Under the pieces are notes generated by a model. It did not search any database. It saw only the letters and a program-made list of their open reading frames with translations, and was not told the origin of the DNA. The position numbers were made by a program, and so were the translations under genes. A DNA stretch of 64,000 bases, from contig BDIU01000205.1 of assembly GCA_002118135.1 (NCBI GenBank), forward strand, positions 155,162 to 219,161, read 5' to 3'. Source of the stretch: Trebouxia sp. TZW2008 (taxonomy: Eukaryota; Chlorophyta; Trebouxiophyceae; Trebouxiales; Trebouxiaceae). Shown here piece after piece: positions 34,501 through 44,884 of the stretch; the first letter of the stretch is position 1, and every line of letters begins with the position of its first letter.

Positions 34501-37500
34501 TGTATGCACTTCAACAGCTCAACAGCATGCCCAGTCTGAAAGCTCACTTGACATGTGCAATTGACATGCGACTGCTGAGATTGACATCTTAGTGACTGCT
34601 GGCGCCGCCACTGCCAGGATTTGTAGCGAGTCACTCAACAGTATTTTCACTGGCGTCGGGCATGCCATCCTCTATCCATCAAGTTGCCAGCTCGTCAATG
34701 GGAGGAGCTTCAAGAAATGCCCAGGTCGCTCATCCTGACTTTGATTGATGATTTTACACCAGCAAATGTGCACATCAGTTTCCATGTTGCCTGTACCACT
34801 GCGTCTTTTGCCAACATCATCATTCTTGTGGTGTCTCAGCATGCAAAACTTCAACATGAAGCTGACCTTCAAAAGGTTATGCTTGCTACTGTGATGAGGC
34901 ACCGTCTAGGGCTGCTTCTGAGGGCAGGGCCACCCGTGGCGGCCCCTACCAAGCACTGCATGATAGTGTCAACTTGATCAATTGCACATTCTGACACTAG
35001 TGCTGGATGTGTGCGGCTCAAGTCCTGTCTTGCCAGGCCAGCTTGCTTTGGGCATCACATGTAGTACATATGATGTCTGGCTGTTGACAATAATAACAAA
35101 ACATCACTTGCCAGCATGCATTGCGAGGTGTGTATGGCACGAGTCTTGTCTTGCCAGGCAGGCTTGTCTTGAGTGTCAAGGCTGTTGACAGTTTGGTAAC
35201 GCACATTTAGGCTGACTCCGGCCCGGCGTTGACGATTTTTAACAGCACTCCCAAGGGTGCTCATTTTAAATCCGAAACGGTGTAAAAGCTGATGCAACAC
35301 CACAAATCAGGCTTGAGGGAGTGTCAAGATGTGTTCCATGCTGACGTACAAGAATGGTCCCAATTGGCACAAAGCCTGCCAATGTTGCATTGCTGATCTG
35401 CATGTACAGGTTCACGATGGTGCTGATGTTCTGCAGGTCCATAGGACGCCAGTTGTAGCAGTGCTGTCAACAGGAGATGAGGTCGTGGAACCAGACACAC
35501 AGCACCTGCAGCCTGGCCAGATCAGAGATGCCAACAGGTGAGATTGAGCTGCAGCTTTGTGTGCATCAACTGCATATTGCAGGAGGCAAATTCGAAATGT
35601 CATGCCAGCAATTGCATGCAGTCCGGCCAGATCTGAGATGCCAACAGGTAGAGATGCGTCGCAAGCTTCATTGCAAAAGATTTTAGCTGGAAGAAGCTTT
35701 ATCAGCTGTACAGTGTCAATTGCATGCAGCTGCTTTCTCCATCACACTCTACCTTGCAAGCGGGAGCTGAAGTCAGAGACCTGGCAGCAGCGAAGCAGAC
35801 AGGAGCTGAAGTCAGAGACCTTGAGATCGCCACAGATTGCACCAACATCTCATACAAAGGAAATATTATATTTGAAGGTTTATGCAGGGCTATGCTGGTG
35901 GCAGCAGCCAAGCGTGCAAAGTACTTACAAGACATCATATTTTGCACACGATGATGTACGAGAAACATTCCACACTAACAAGTCATGACCTCTGATGTTA
36001 TGTGCAGGCTATGTTGATCGCAGCAGCGAAGCAAACGGGAGCTGAAGTCAGAGATCTGGGGGCTGCCAGAGATTGCACAAGCATCTGCTAGCAAGAAATG
36101 CTTACATCTGATTGTGTGTGCAGGGCTATGCTGGTAGCAGCAGCTACACACACAGGGTACCTTTCTGCTTCACCCTCCAAACATTAGCAACATACCTGGC
36201 TGCATGACACACAACAAATATTTGATGGTGATTGCAGGGCTATGCTGGTGGCAGCAGCTAAGCAGGCAGGGGCTGAAGTTAGAGACCTTGGGATTGCTAG
36301 AGACTGCATAAACGTCTGATAGCAATACACCTGTTTGTGTGTGCAGGGCTATGCTGGTGACAGCAGCCAAGGGTGCAGAATCCTTGCAAGACCTGTTCTT
36401 TTTCACTCGTTGATACATCTTATAAACATTTCAAATCTGAGACAGCTGACCTCTCATTATGTGTCCAGGGCTATGCTGGTAGCAGCAGCCAAGCAAGCGG
36501 GAGCTGAAGTCAGAGACCTTGGTATTGCCAAAGACACTGAAGGGCATACGCAAGCATGCCTAGAGAAAGCTATCAGCCAGCAAGTAGACATCCTTGTCAC
36601 CACAGGTGATGTTTCATGCTGTATGCTTGCTGCCCTACTGCATCATTGCCATCACTTGGCCTTTTTGGATTGCTAGAGACTATGCAACTCTCTCGCTACT
36701 GACTCTCTTACTACTGCACGACTTCAATAGCAAGAGCAATTTGCGTTGCTGGAGAAGTACCCAAGCCGACCTAGAGAAAGCTATCAGCCAGCAAGTGGAC
36801 ACCATTGTCACCACAGGTTATATGCTTTGGTCGCTGGTCTCCTGCATCAGCTTTATTAAACAAGGGCACATGCAAGCCTGCCTAGAGAAACGTATCAGCC
36901 TGGACAAGTGGAGATCCTTGTCACCTCGGGTTGAGGCTGCAATCGTCTGTCTAGTGGTTGGTGCCATGAGACTCACCGAACAAGAACATTATGTATTGCT
37001 GAAGACACTGAAGTATGCCGTGGCCTGCCTTTTGAAGTCTGCACATAAGGCCACAAGCGGCCTTTTGCAACGTCTGTCATGCTGATACCTTCGTTGCTGG
37101 TTGACAAGACGTGAGACGACACGTTTATGCAGTTGCACAATTGTTGCGAATTGATTCTTGATGCAGTAACGTTGATTGTCTAGCACAGCCATCTGAGCCC
37201 CACGAAAGATGTTTCTCTCTCGCTCACTCACTCGCTCGCTTGTTTGCTCACTCACTCGTTCTTGAGCATCTTGCCTACTCGAGCATTCTTGTCTTCACTG
37301 CAGGTGGCGTGTCAATGGGAGATAAGGACTTCATCAAGCCGTTGTTGGAGCGGCATGGCAAAATGCACTTTGTTCAGGTCAAGATGAAGCATTATACATA
37401 ACACTGATAAAAGAGTCCCAAACACCCTACCTACTCAGCAGAAGACAAAACCGCGTGAACTCCTGACACTCCAAGTGCAGCATATGGCTCTCGAGCAGTG

Positions 37501-39455
37501 TGCTTCTTCATGATTGCAGGTGGTGTGTCTATGGGGGACAAGGATTTCATCAAGCCTCTGTTGGAGCGGCATGGCAAAGTGCACTTTGGCAAAGTAAAGA
37601 TGAAGCCTGGCAAGCCCCTTACCTTTGCCACCATTGACCTCCCGTCATCAAGGTATCTTGCCAGTGAACATGTCATAAAAGCCTGATACAGGTCTAGACT
37701 AGGGCATAAGCATGCAAATGCCAGATGCTGTCTCTGCTCCTGGAAAATTAGTTTGTGATGCTGCAGCTCACAGCACATGCTGGTGTTTGGCTCTCCCAGC
37801 GACCGCGTCAGCTGTTGTGCATGCCTTGCTGCTTGGATCATGTGCAAAGCCTGATGAATGTTTTGGCTTTGGAGTCAGCGCTTAGCATCCATGACGGTGG
37901 TTTTTGCTCAAAGCATGACTTTGTCTTGCTGCTGCTCGAAGCGCTTGTCCTGTCACTGTACTTATATGCAAACTCTAGTACAGCTTCTGGAATCAGCACT
38001 CAGTATAAAAATGGTCATTGTTGTCTTGAAGGACTACTTTGTGGTGCTGCAGTTCACAGCGCATGCTGGCCTTTGGTCCTCCTGGCATCCTGTCAGCTGT
38101 TGGTTTGCATATCTTGTTGCTTAACCGGAATGCAAAGCCTGGTACCGTCTGTGCCATGGAAGTCATGCGCGCGCAACAAATGGCCACTGCTATCTTGAAG
38201 GACTACGTTGTGTTGCTGCAGTTCAAAGCGCATGCTGGTATTTGGTCTTCCTGGCAATCCTGTTAGCAGCATTGTCACCTTCAACTTGGTGGTGCTACCA
38301 GCTTTGCGTAAGCTGGCAGGCTGGCAGGTATGCCCTCACTGCTCTCAGTGTGTCTTTACATGTGTGTGTGTCTGGTTCTCACAATCTGTGATGCAGCTAT
38401 GCATATGATCTGGGCATTGAATATCTGTGGGCTTGCGCTGCCTCCCATTGTGCATGTGCATGTCTCTGACACATTGTAGTCCAGCGATGCACAAACTGAC
38501 AGCAGTTCATGACTCGAGGTCACCTGAACATGAGAGTATCTGCGACTCCATTCACACCTAAGCTCGATGCATATGCCGCACAATTCCGCACAGACTGTAG
38601 CCAATGAGAGCAATTTGAAAATGCATATGCCTAGATGCCTCCCCGTATGTGTACCAGGAATGGTGTGTTTCTTACTGTATGCTATTGAGCCATGTACATG
38701 AGAGCTGAGAAGTGAGCACCTGTGTTGATCTGACCCATGGTCTTCTTATATGCGTTTACGTACATAGTGCATGCAAAACAACCCATAGCTAGCATGCAGC
38801 ACAGCTATGCAGCAAGCCAGCAAGCTATGTGACAGTCGTAGTTGCATGCAGCACCCAAAACCAAGAAGAGTGCATGTCAGGACTACCCAGGACTTGAAGT
38901 TAGATCCAGAGCGACCAGAGTACCACAGAGCAACTGTTCATTGGACAAGGTGAAGCATGCTTGTGAAATATGACTTCTCAACACAATAGCCCAAGCACAG
39001 CCATGATGTGAGCGTGACATGCGTGACACCCATCCAAAATGGTGCAATGTTCAGCAATCAAGCATGCACGTTTGCTTTTGTGCTCAATGCACAATGCTGA
39101 TTTTGCATAACGTGCCAGTGTGGCTTTGATCAGATGCCAATAATGCTTGTCATCTGTCTCACCTTCAAGGCAATTGTGCTGCAGGCCGCCGAAGGCTTCA
39201 GACAACCACATTGGTGGTGAGTTTTCCGCTGTCAGCACAGGCGGACAGATCAGCAGTAGGTTGCTCAGCATGCGCTCTGCAAATGCTCTGCTTGAATTAC
39301 CAGCAGCCAAAGGGACAATTCCAAAAGGCAGCATGGTATCTGCACTGCTCATACAAGACTTAGGAATGATGCCGACTTCAGAACATCTGACACTGACAGC
39401 CTCTCCTGCTCATTATGAATATGAAGCTAAGTTTGAAGGGTTTTCCCAGGACTGA
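31569..39455 (+). CDS. CNX1E: Molybdopterin molybdenumtransferase (Mo insertase, MoeA/Cnx1 E domain)
   Basis: Ten exons: 31569-31763, 31986-32103, 32769-32869, 34104-34241, 35437-35537, 36469-36605, 37520-37652, 38222-38327, 38852-38949 and 39185-39455. Phases agree throughout; 465 aa. It matches the E domain of plant Cnx1 and gephyrin, which inserts molybdate into adenylated molybdopterin to finish the Mo cofactor. Diagnostic stretches in order: [112 protein letters not shown] and [18 protein letters not shown]. No G domain follows, so it is a stand-alone E protein as in other green algae. Nearly all introns contain echo copies of adjacent exons. Cytosolic, by family knowledge. Confidence 0.95.
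32104..32360 (+). repeat. Donor-edge echo array of CNX1E exon 2
   Basis: The end of exon 2 (SVAYITTG plus donor) recurs: splice positions are 32104 (real), 32183, 32269 and 32352, spacings 79, 86 and 83. The last has ACAGGC instead of ACAGGT. Confidence 0.9.
32483..33115 (+). repeat. Duplicated CNX1E exon 3 and its tail echoes
   Basis: A copy of exon 3 starts at 32483, 286 bp before the real one (32769-32869), and reads [20 protein letters not shown] before degenerating. Copies of the exon end (AAGCGCATTAAGATTG and similar) follow at about 32957 and 33077. Confidence 0.9.
33168..33222 (-). mobile_element. LINE 3' fragment in CNX1E intron 3
   Basis: The minus strand contains GCTGGCTGGCAAGACAC and CATACCTAGC, matching the LINE 3' end. 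Confidence 0.55.
33493..34104 (+). repeat. Acceptor-edge echo array of CNX1E exon 4
   Basis: Copies start at 33493, 33637, about 33787 and 33937, and the real exon at 34104 (spacings about 144-167). They copy [19 protein letters not shown]; three of the four upstream copies keep a TTGCAG or TGCAG acceptor. Confidence 0.92.
34370..34630 (+). repeat. Donor-edge echoes of CNX1E exon 4
   Basis: Three decayed copies of the exon 4 end (GCTGAGATTGGCATCTTAGC ... GTCAAG/GT) lie near 34395-34440, 34465-34502 and 34573-34622. Confidence 0.8.
35003..35062 (-). mobile_element. LINE 3' fragment
   Basis: A shorter second fragment next to the 35070-35190 one; the minus strand encodes [12 protein letters not shown], the end of the same LINE protein. 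Confidence 0.75.
35070..35190 (-). mobile_element. LINE 3' fragment in CNX1E intron 4
   Basis: On the minus strand it matches the last about 75 bases of the LINE at 62695-62780 (encoding [14 protein letters not shown], then ATGCTGGCAAGTG) and ends in a TTATTATTG tail. It is in antisense orientation to CNX1E. Confidence 0.85.
35625..36605 (+). repeat. Higher-order echo array before CNX1E exon 6
   Basis: An echo of the exon 5 end and donor (GCCAACAGGTAG) lies at 35632-35650. Copies of the exon 6 start ([19 protein letters not shown]) then begin at 35888, 36008, 36124, 36238 and 36347, and the real exon at 36469. Copies alternate between short (about 40 exon bases: 35888, 36124, 36347) and long (about 90 bases: 36008, 36238, 36469), so the true period is a dimer of about 230 bp. 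An extra decayed long-type segment is at 35755-35870. Confidence 0.92.
36735..36935 (+). repeat. Donor-edge echoes of CNX1E exon 6
   Basis: Two copies of the exon 6 end (CTAGAGAAAGCTATCAGCCA ... GTCACCACAGG) lie at 36757-36820 and 36870-36932. Confidence 0.88.
37304..37520 (+). repeat. Duplicated start of CNX1E exon 7
   Basis: A copy at 37304-37394 with a CTGCAG acceptor reads [19 protein letters not shown] and then breaks. The real exon starts 216 bp downstream at 37520. Confidence 0.92.
37761..38222 (+). repeat. Acceptor-edge echoes of CNX1E exon 8
   Basis: Copies of the exon 8 start (GCTGCAG/TTCAAAGCGCATGCTGG) lie at about 37760-37830 and 38046-38115, before the real exon at 38222. The copies are frame-broken. 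Confidence 0.85.
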
Positions 39456-39582
39456 CGTGGCATGCTGCGCTTTGTTACAAGATTTGGGAATGATGCCAAC
39501 TTCAGAACATCTGACACTGACAGCCTCTCTTGCACATTTTGAATATGAAGCTAAGTTCAAGGGGTTCTCACCGGACTGATGC
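39456..39582 (+). repeat. Duplicated CNX1E C-terminal tail after the stop
   Basis: 39466-39580 repeats 39348-39455 (CATTT/CATTA-type differences), including a second in-register TGA. It lies wholly after the functional stop codon, so it is 3' UTR. Confidence 0.9.
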
Positions 39583-40924
39583 AGCATGATGCGCTTTGCC
39601 CTCAGTGCTGCTGTAGCGTACAGTCTACGTGTCCAACATGCTGAGAGCCTCTGCTTGAGACTGAGTGATGTAATGCGGTGACAGGTGATAGTTGAGGGGG
39701 CATGTCCTCGTCTGACCAAGGCAACAAGGTACTGCTGAACACTGTTGCAGAGACAGCGTACTGACGATAATAGGTATTTGTGTCAGCATTCAGCTGTCAT
39801 ATGATGCATGCATGCAGTCGATGCTGCAGGAAACGCACCGCTACAGGAGCTGGTGTGCAGAACACATCATAGATGCATTGTGACTGACATCGTTTACCAT
39901 AGAGCTGAGGCACTTCACAAAAATAAACATGCTATATTTCAGTCAGTGTTTACTAAGAAAGACAACGACACTCAAGATGACATGGCTGACCCAAATGGCA
40001 AGTGGCATGACCAGCATGCTCTTACTGCGACGTTCGATTGCCACAATCTTTCACTGCAAAGCTGGCAACCCAGCAGATCAGCTTCAACAGGATTCTCACT
40101 AGAAAGTGGCCTGTGAAATCTGCAGCAAGTAGCAGGCAAAGCCCATGCATAGCATTCATAGCTTCTACGCCAACGTAAGGACCAGTGTCAGAAGAAAAGG
40201 GTGTCATAAAGTAAAAGGCCAGCAAAAATTGCTGTTCCATCGGATTAACCCCTATCACTTCTTGTCTGTACTAGTGGTGTGCACCTAGTGGTGCTAGCCA
40301 TTTGTATGTCAAGCTTGGGTGAAGCAAGCAGATACAAACAGCTCGCAGGCAGGAGGCAGGTGCAATACAGTTCTAAGACATTCAGACTTGCCCCAATCAT
40401 TCAACTCAAAACTCCCTTTGACCAAGACCAGCATGTTCTGACCCAAACTCCCAGAGTTGTGTTACCGCCGTTTTGAAAAGCAGGTTTCAGTCGTCAAGTC
40501 CCTCAAAAATGTGTCATGCAAAACACCCACAAACAAGCATCGTATACTCGGCATCCCTGCCAAGTTCACGCAAAAACAAACTCCCATAGCAGCAAACCCA
40601 TTTTGCCGTAAAGATTAATCGGAGACATGCAGACAGCCCAAAATGCCTTGTCCAAATACAGTATGTTGGTTCTGATGGCCTGACACCTTGAGCTGCAAAG
40701 AATGGAAGGAATCAAGCACTGCTCAGCCTGCCAGCAGTCAGCAACCTGACTGCGTATCTGCCAGTGATTGATGTCCTGCTTCCCTGCAATACTTTGATTG
40801 CTGAAGTCTAAGCAGGTCGTCATTGTCTGTCAGGTGCTCCTTTGTATGTCCATGTTCAGCACTGTGTTGAAAGAAAAGAAAAGAATGGCTATTTTACTGA
40901 CAGCATGCCGCTTGTGTGAATCTG
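39583..40924. other. Intergenic, convergent CNX1E and AP2 genes
   Basis: No exon is supported. The longest open stretch, 39808-40116 (+), has no recognised domain or splice context. Confidence 0.5.
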
Positions 40925-43337
40925 TTATTGCAGTTGCTGCGGCTGAACCTGCTGGTGGGGGAGGTGGTGGTGGTTCTGCTGTTGCTGCTGCTCTTGGCAT
41001 CGCTGTAACAGCTGCTGCACATATTTGTCCTGACAGACACATAGCACAATAGCTTAGTCCGTGTCAGACACATGCCATGCAACTGCTACATGTATGCTCA
41101 CATGCTTCGTTCACCAGACAGCTCAATAGGGCTGATACAGACAGTGCATAACGTCACAAACCCTACAGCCACTGAGAGTTTGACCCCACAATTGATGTTG
41201 ATACCGTCAGCATGACCTTGACAGCATTGCAAGCGAAGCAAATGGAGAACGAACGCTAAGCTTGACTGCTTGGACAGATGGCTGATGCAATGTATGCGCC
41301 GCTGCACCACTCACGCCGTGCTGAGATTGAATCAAGCATTGCAAATTCCTGGAAAGGTGTACAGTGAATGTGTCAGACAGGAGCAGCTTACTTCCAGTTG
41401 GTAGAAGGCGTTAGTGTTCTTTGGGCCCTTCTTGCCGGCTGTGACCACTACATCCTCATTACCACCTAGCACCTGCTGCAGCAAGCCCTGCACATACATA
41501 TACACAGCATGATCGTATGCCTCACTTTAATTAAGGGGATAGGCAAACCCTCTGCACACACATAGCAAAAGCATCAGCGACATGGGTCAGTGCATCCTGG
41601 GGCAGACCATAGCAGGAAAGTGCAATGTCGTCTGACTGAAGTGCAGGAATGCTGCTCCTGTAAAGATCAGTGCATAGACAGAACAACTTTGAAGCCTCAT
41701 GCTACCTGCTTGGCTCAACTTCCAGCAGAGATTAAGCAATGTATGCAACGCATGATCACAGAGCGGCAAACACTGTCTGGCAAGCAAAACCTCACAAGCA
41801 TATGAACAACCTGTCCGTCGGCCGTCTCATGCAATAGTCCATACCTGGTAGTACTCTGGTGGAAAGTTGGTGACAAGGGGCTGAGGGTTATCTGTGTCTC
41901 GGCAGTAGACGTGGCGCAACATGACGGCCTGGTCAAAGGCCTGAGCTGCTGCGACCTCGCTGTCATGGCACCCAAGGTGCAGGTGCTTGCCTGCAACTCG
42001 GATGTAGCTTTCCCACTTCTCAGATCGCTTGTTCTGCCGTACGCCATGGTAGCGGGAAGTCTGAGCCTGCAAGCGCTCCTCTTCACCCCTGCAGATGCGC
42101 ATTGAATTGCTTGCTTTTGTAGTGGCTTGCATGCGGATCGAGACCCCTCAGATGCATAGTTGGGCACTGCTGTATGCAATGTGTCGCAAGCACTCTGGAC
42201 AGGCAGGCTGGCTAGTATGGTTTTGATCAGCCTTGTGCAATGTCTCACATGCGCTGTAGACAGGCAGTCTGGTTGATGCAGTCTTGACCAGCATAGTCTT
42301 AGCATTGGCTTGCATGCACTCTAGACAGGCGGGCTAGCTGCTGCAGTTATGACCAGCATGGTCTTTGTGATGGCTTGCCAGCACTGCAAAGTGACAGACA
42401 GGCGGGTGCAGAAGTGATCAACCTAGCTGCCTGCCTCCAGTACCACACACTATCAATCTTGTTACTTGGCTTGCGATGGTGCAGGCAAGCTTGATTGTCA
42501 GCATGCAACCATGTCTCATGTGTGTGTGTGACTTTCAGATAGAGCATGCACAAGCATGTGCATTGCTTATGCCTGTTCTGCAGCATTGCTGTGTGAATAG
42601 CATGCACGTAGGACTTATGCAACAAGCAGTGCAAAGCTTGCCCGCTGATCTTGCCAGCAGATTTGCCAAGCCAGATTGGCACAGCATGACTTGTGATGCA
42701 AAGCAGTCAGCTGGAATTGTGGTCTGCTGTAAGGTGCGCTGTGAGCATGCCTGAGGACTGGTGCAAGCTCTGCAACAGTGATGATCTCCAGCCTCTCCAG
42801 TTCATTTGTATAGTCATCAAGAGCAAAGTTTAGCTTGGCAGCATACTTCCCACGGGCACATATGGCCGCTTTGTCATAGGCTCTTGCTGCTGCATCTTCA
42901 GAGACATGCCTGCCCAGGTTCACATCCTTCCCAAGCACCTGTGATTTCAGGATAAACAGTGAGGGGTAAGGTAGTCTGTCAAAGAAGACTTCAGAGCAGG
43001 CTTGTGCAGACACCGTATGTAGTTCCTGGCGCCGAAACAGACCTTGATCTGAGCTTTCCACTTCCCTGTCTGACTGTGCCAGCTGACGCCACGGTACTTC
43101 GAACTGAATGACCTTGGAGGAGGGCCTACGAGTTAAGCGCCAAATACGTAACCCGTGTGAGATGCAAGCAAGAACAGAAGCGGTTTCAAGCCGTCGACAG
43201 TGCTGTGTCCTACTTGCGTCAGGCTGGTCCAGTCGGCGCCGCTTACTACCCACTGAAGGATCGGACTGCTCTGTCTCTGACAGCAAGCCGGGCCTGACTT
43301 GTTCGACAGCCACAACGACACCGCCGTCACGTTGCAT
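40925..43337 (-). CDS. Double-AP2-domain transcription factor
   Basis: Minus-strand exons are 43337-43214, 43125-43043, 42938-42751, 42088-41845, 41487-41392 and 41014-40925; 274 aa, phases agree. A basic SKRRRLDQ near residue 32 may be a nuclear signal. The first AP2 domain reads SSKYRGVSWHSQTGKWKAQI, then GKDVNLGRHVSEDAAARAYD and AAKLNF. A short linker (TVAELAPVL ... EEERLQAQT) leads to the second AP2 domain: SRYHGVRQNKRSEKWESYI, GKHLHLGCHDSEVAAAQAFD and TNFPPEYY. Two AP2 domains with a short linker are the layout of the plant AP2/ANT class, which binds DNA and controls development or metabolism; targets are unknown. The C-terminus is Gln/His-rich (QEQQQQQNHHH). Intron 3 has a GC donor (CAG/GCATGC), chosen because it is the only site that keeps the phase. 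Confidence 0.88.
42150..42420. repeat. Tandem repeat in AP2-gene intron 3
   Basis: A unit of roughly 60-70 bp with CACTCTGGACAGGCAGGCTGGC, GTATGGTTTTGATCAG and GGCTTGCATGC recurs about four times with divergence. Confidence 0.75.
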
Positions 43338-44884
43338 CTGCTTGGAAACCTTTTGTGATGTTGATGTTGTGATGCCAGAAGCAGCAGCGAAATTCGTCAG
43401 CAGGCTGCCTAAAATCTAAGGACGCTTGAGTAATAGACAGATTTGCGGCACGAGAGTTGGCCTAACGCAGGCACTGGAACACACTACACAACGCTCTTGA
43501 ATGAGCCTAGTAAACAAGCAGGAGAGGTAGGCATGGCGCACAAGCTACGCCATGCCGGTAGCACGTCAGGTGTCTGCTTGCAAGAAGGACCATCCCATAC
43601 GAGCATTTTCAACTGAATGGCTTCGGAGCGAATCAGCGGGACAGAACCATACGTTGGGTCAATTGCAGGATAATCATACTCGCGTGACCACCTGAACAGG
43701 AGAATCTGCTCACGACGCAGCCTTACCAATGCGTACAGCACTCCAACGCCATCTGTGGTTCTGGCTCCATGCATGGCTCATGCTGGGTCGTCAGGCCGCA
43801 GCATGCGGATCATCCGCAGCAGCCGTGCGGCTGGAATAGCATGAGCATGACTGAGATTGATCAAGCCATGCTGTATGCTGCCAGGGACCCTTGCAATCTT
43901 AGCTTTCACTGAGCTGCCTGCTTGAAACGAAGCACAAGTAGTCTCACTGAATTTTGCCCCGAAGTTTATGATCAGTGTGTCACTATCATAATCATTGTGA
44001 CTGACCAGTCAATTTGAAACATGCAGCCCATTTTGGCCACAAACATTGTATGCAATCTTGTATCAGGCTGACCTGGACTAGTGCGTGGATACAACATGGA
44101 TACATGTCGGTGCAAGGGCAGCGCTGGCTGTCTTGCGCAGTGGCCTAACAGTATTATATGGTAGTAATAACTACATGCTGGCTGTCTTACGCAGTGGCAT
44201 AACAGTATTATAGGGTAGTAATAACTACATGCTGGCTGTCTTGCGCAGTGGCATAACAGTATTATATGGTAGTAATAACTACATGCAATCTTCTGAATCT
44301 TTACAGAACAGGATCACTAGGAGTGTCCTCCATAAAATGGAACCAGACATATTGCCTGTCTTGAAGCAACCATATGAAACCATCAAGGATCCCCTGGAAG
44401 GTCTGTCCAGTAATCATGCAAGACCTAATGTAGCAAACTAAATGAATGATCCATACATAGCAACATCATGCAGTAAGTGTTCAAGCAAAAACCTGCACTG
44501 CGACAAGGCACAAATAGAGGGCTGAGCAAAAACTGAAAATGGAGAACACCTGGTAACGGCTAACAATGCCCAGCACATTGGTGAAGGTCACGTGTGCTGT
44601 GCAGAATGCATGCAATGAACATGCCCTGATCTTCATGGGGCAAGCAAAAGGGACCTTCTTGCAAGGATGGGCAGGCATAGAGCGCAAACAGCCCTCAGTA
44701 GGCATGTTCAAAAGGTGCCAGCAGCTTCTGTCAAATTCAATCCACCAGCCAGCTGTGTGTGAGACTCCACCCACAGCAACAACACCCAACTGGGCATGAG
44801 CGCATCTAAAACGAAACTCACACGCAGAAGCTGAGGTGCATGCCGCACAAGCCAGCTGGGTTCGCATGCACAGTTGTCCAGTCA
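43338..44884. other. Intergenic between AP2 and FTR1 genes
   Basis: Holds the AP2 promoter side and the FTR1 3' flank. An unassigned minus-strand open frame with an ATG runs 43774-43484 (96 codons) with no recognised domain. TTACA at 44301-44305 (TGTAA on the minus strand) could be the FTR1 polyadenylation signal. Confidence 0.4.
44123..44284. repeat. 54-bp tandem repeat, three copies
   Basis: GCTGGCTGTCTTGCGCAGTG starts at 44123, 44177 and 44231, exactly 54 bp apart, with only a few substitutions, so this array is young. Confidence 0.95.

Noticed and set aside
43484..43774. A 96-codon minus-strand ORF as a gene
   Set aside because: It has an ATG but no recognisable domain, splice partners or conservation evidence; left as unassigned.
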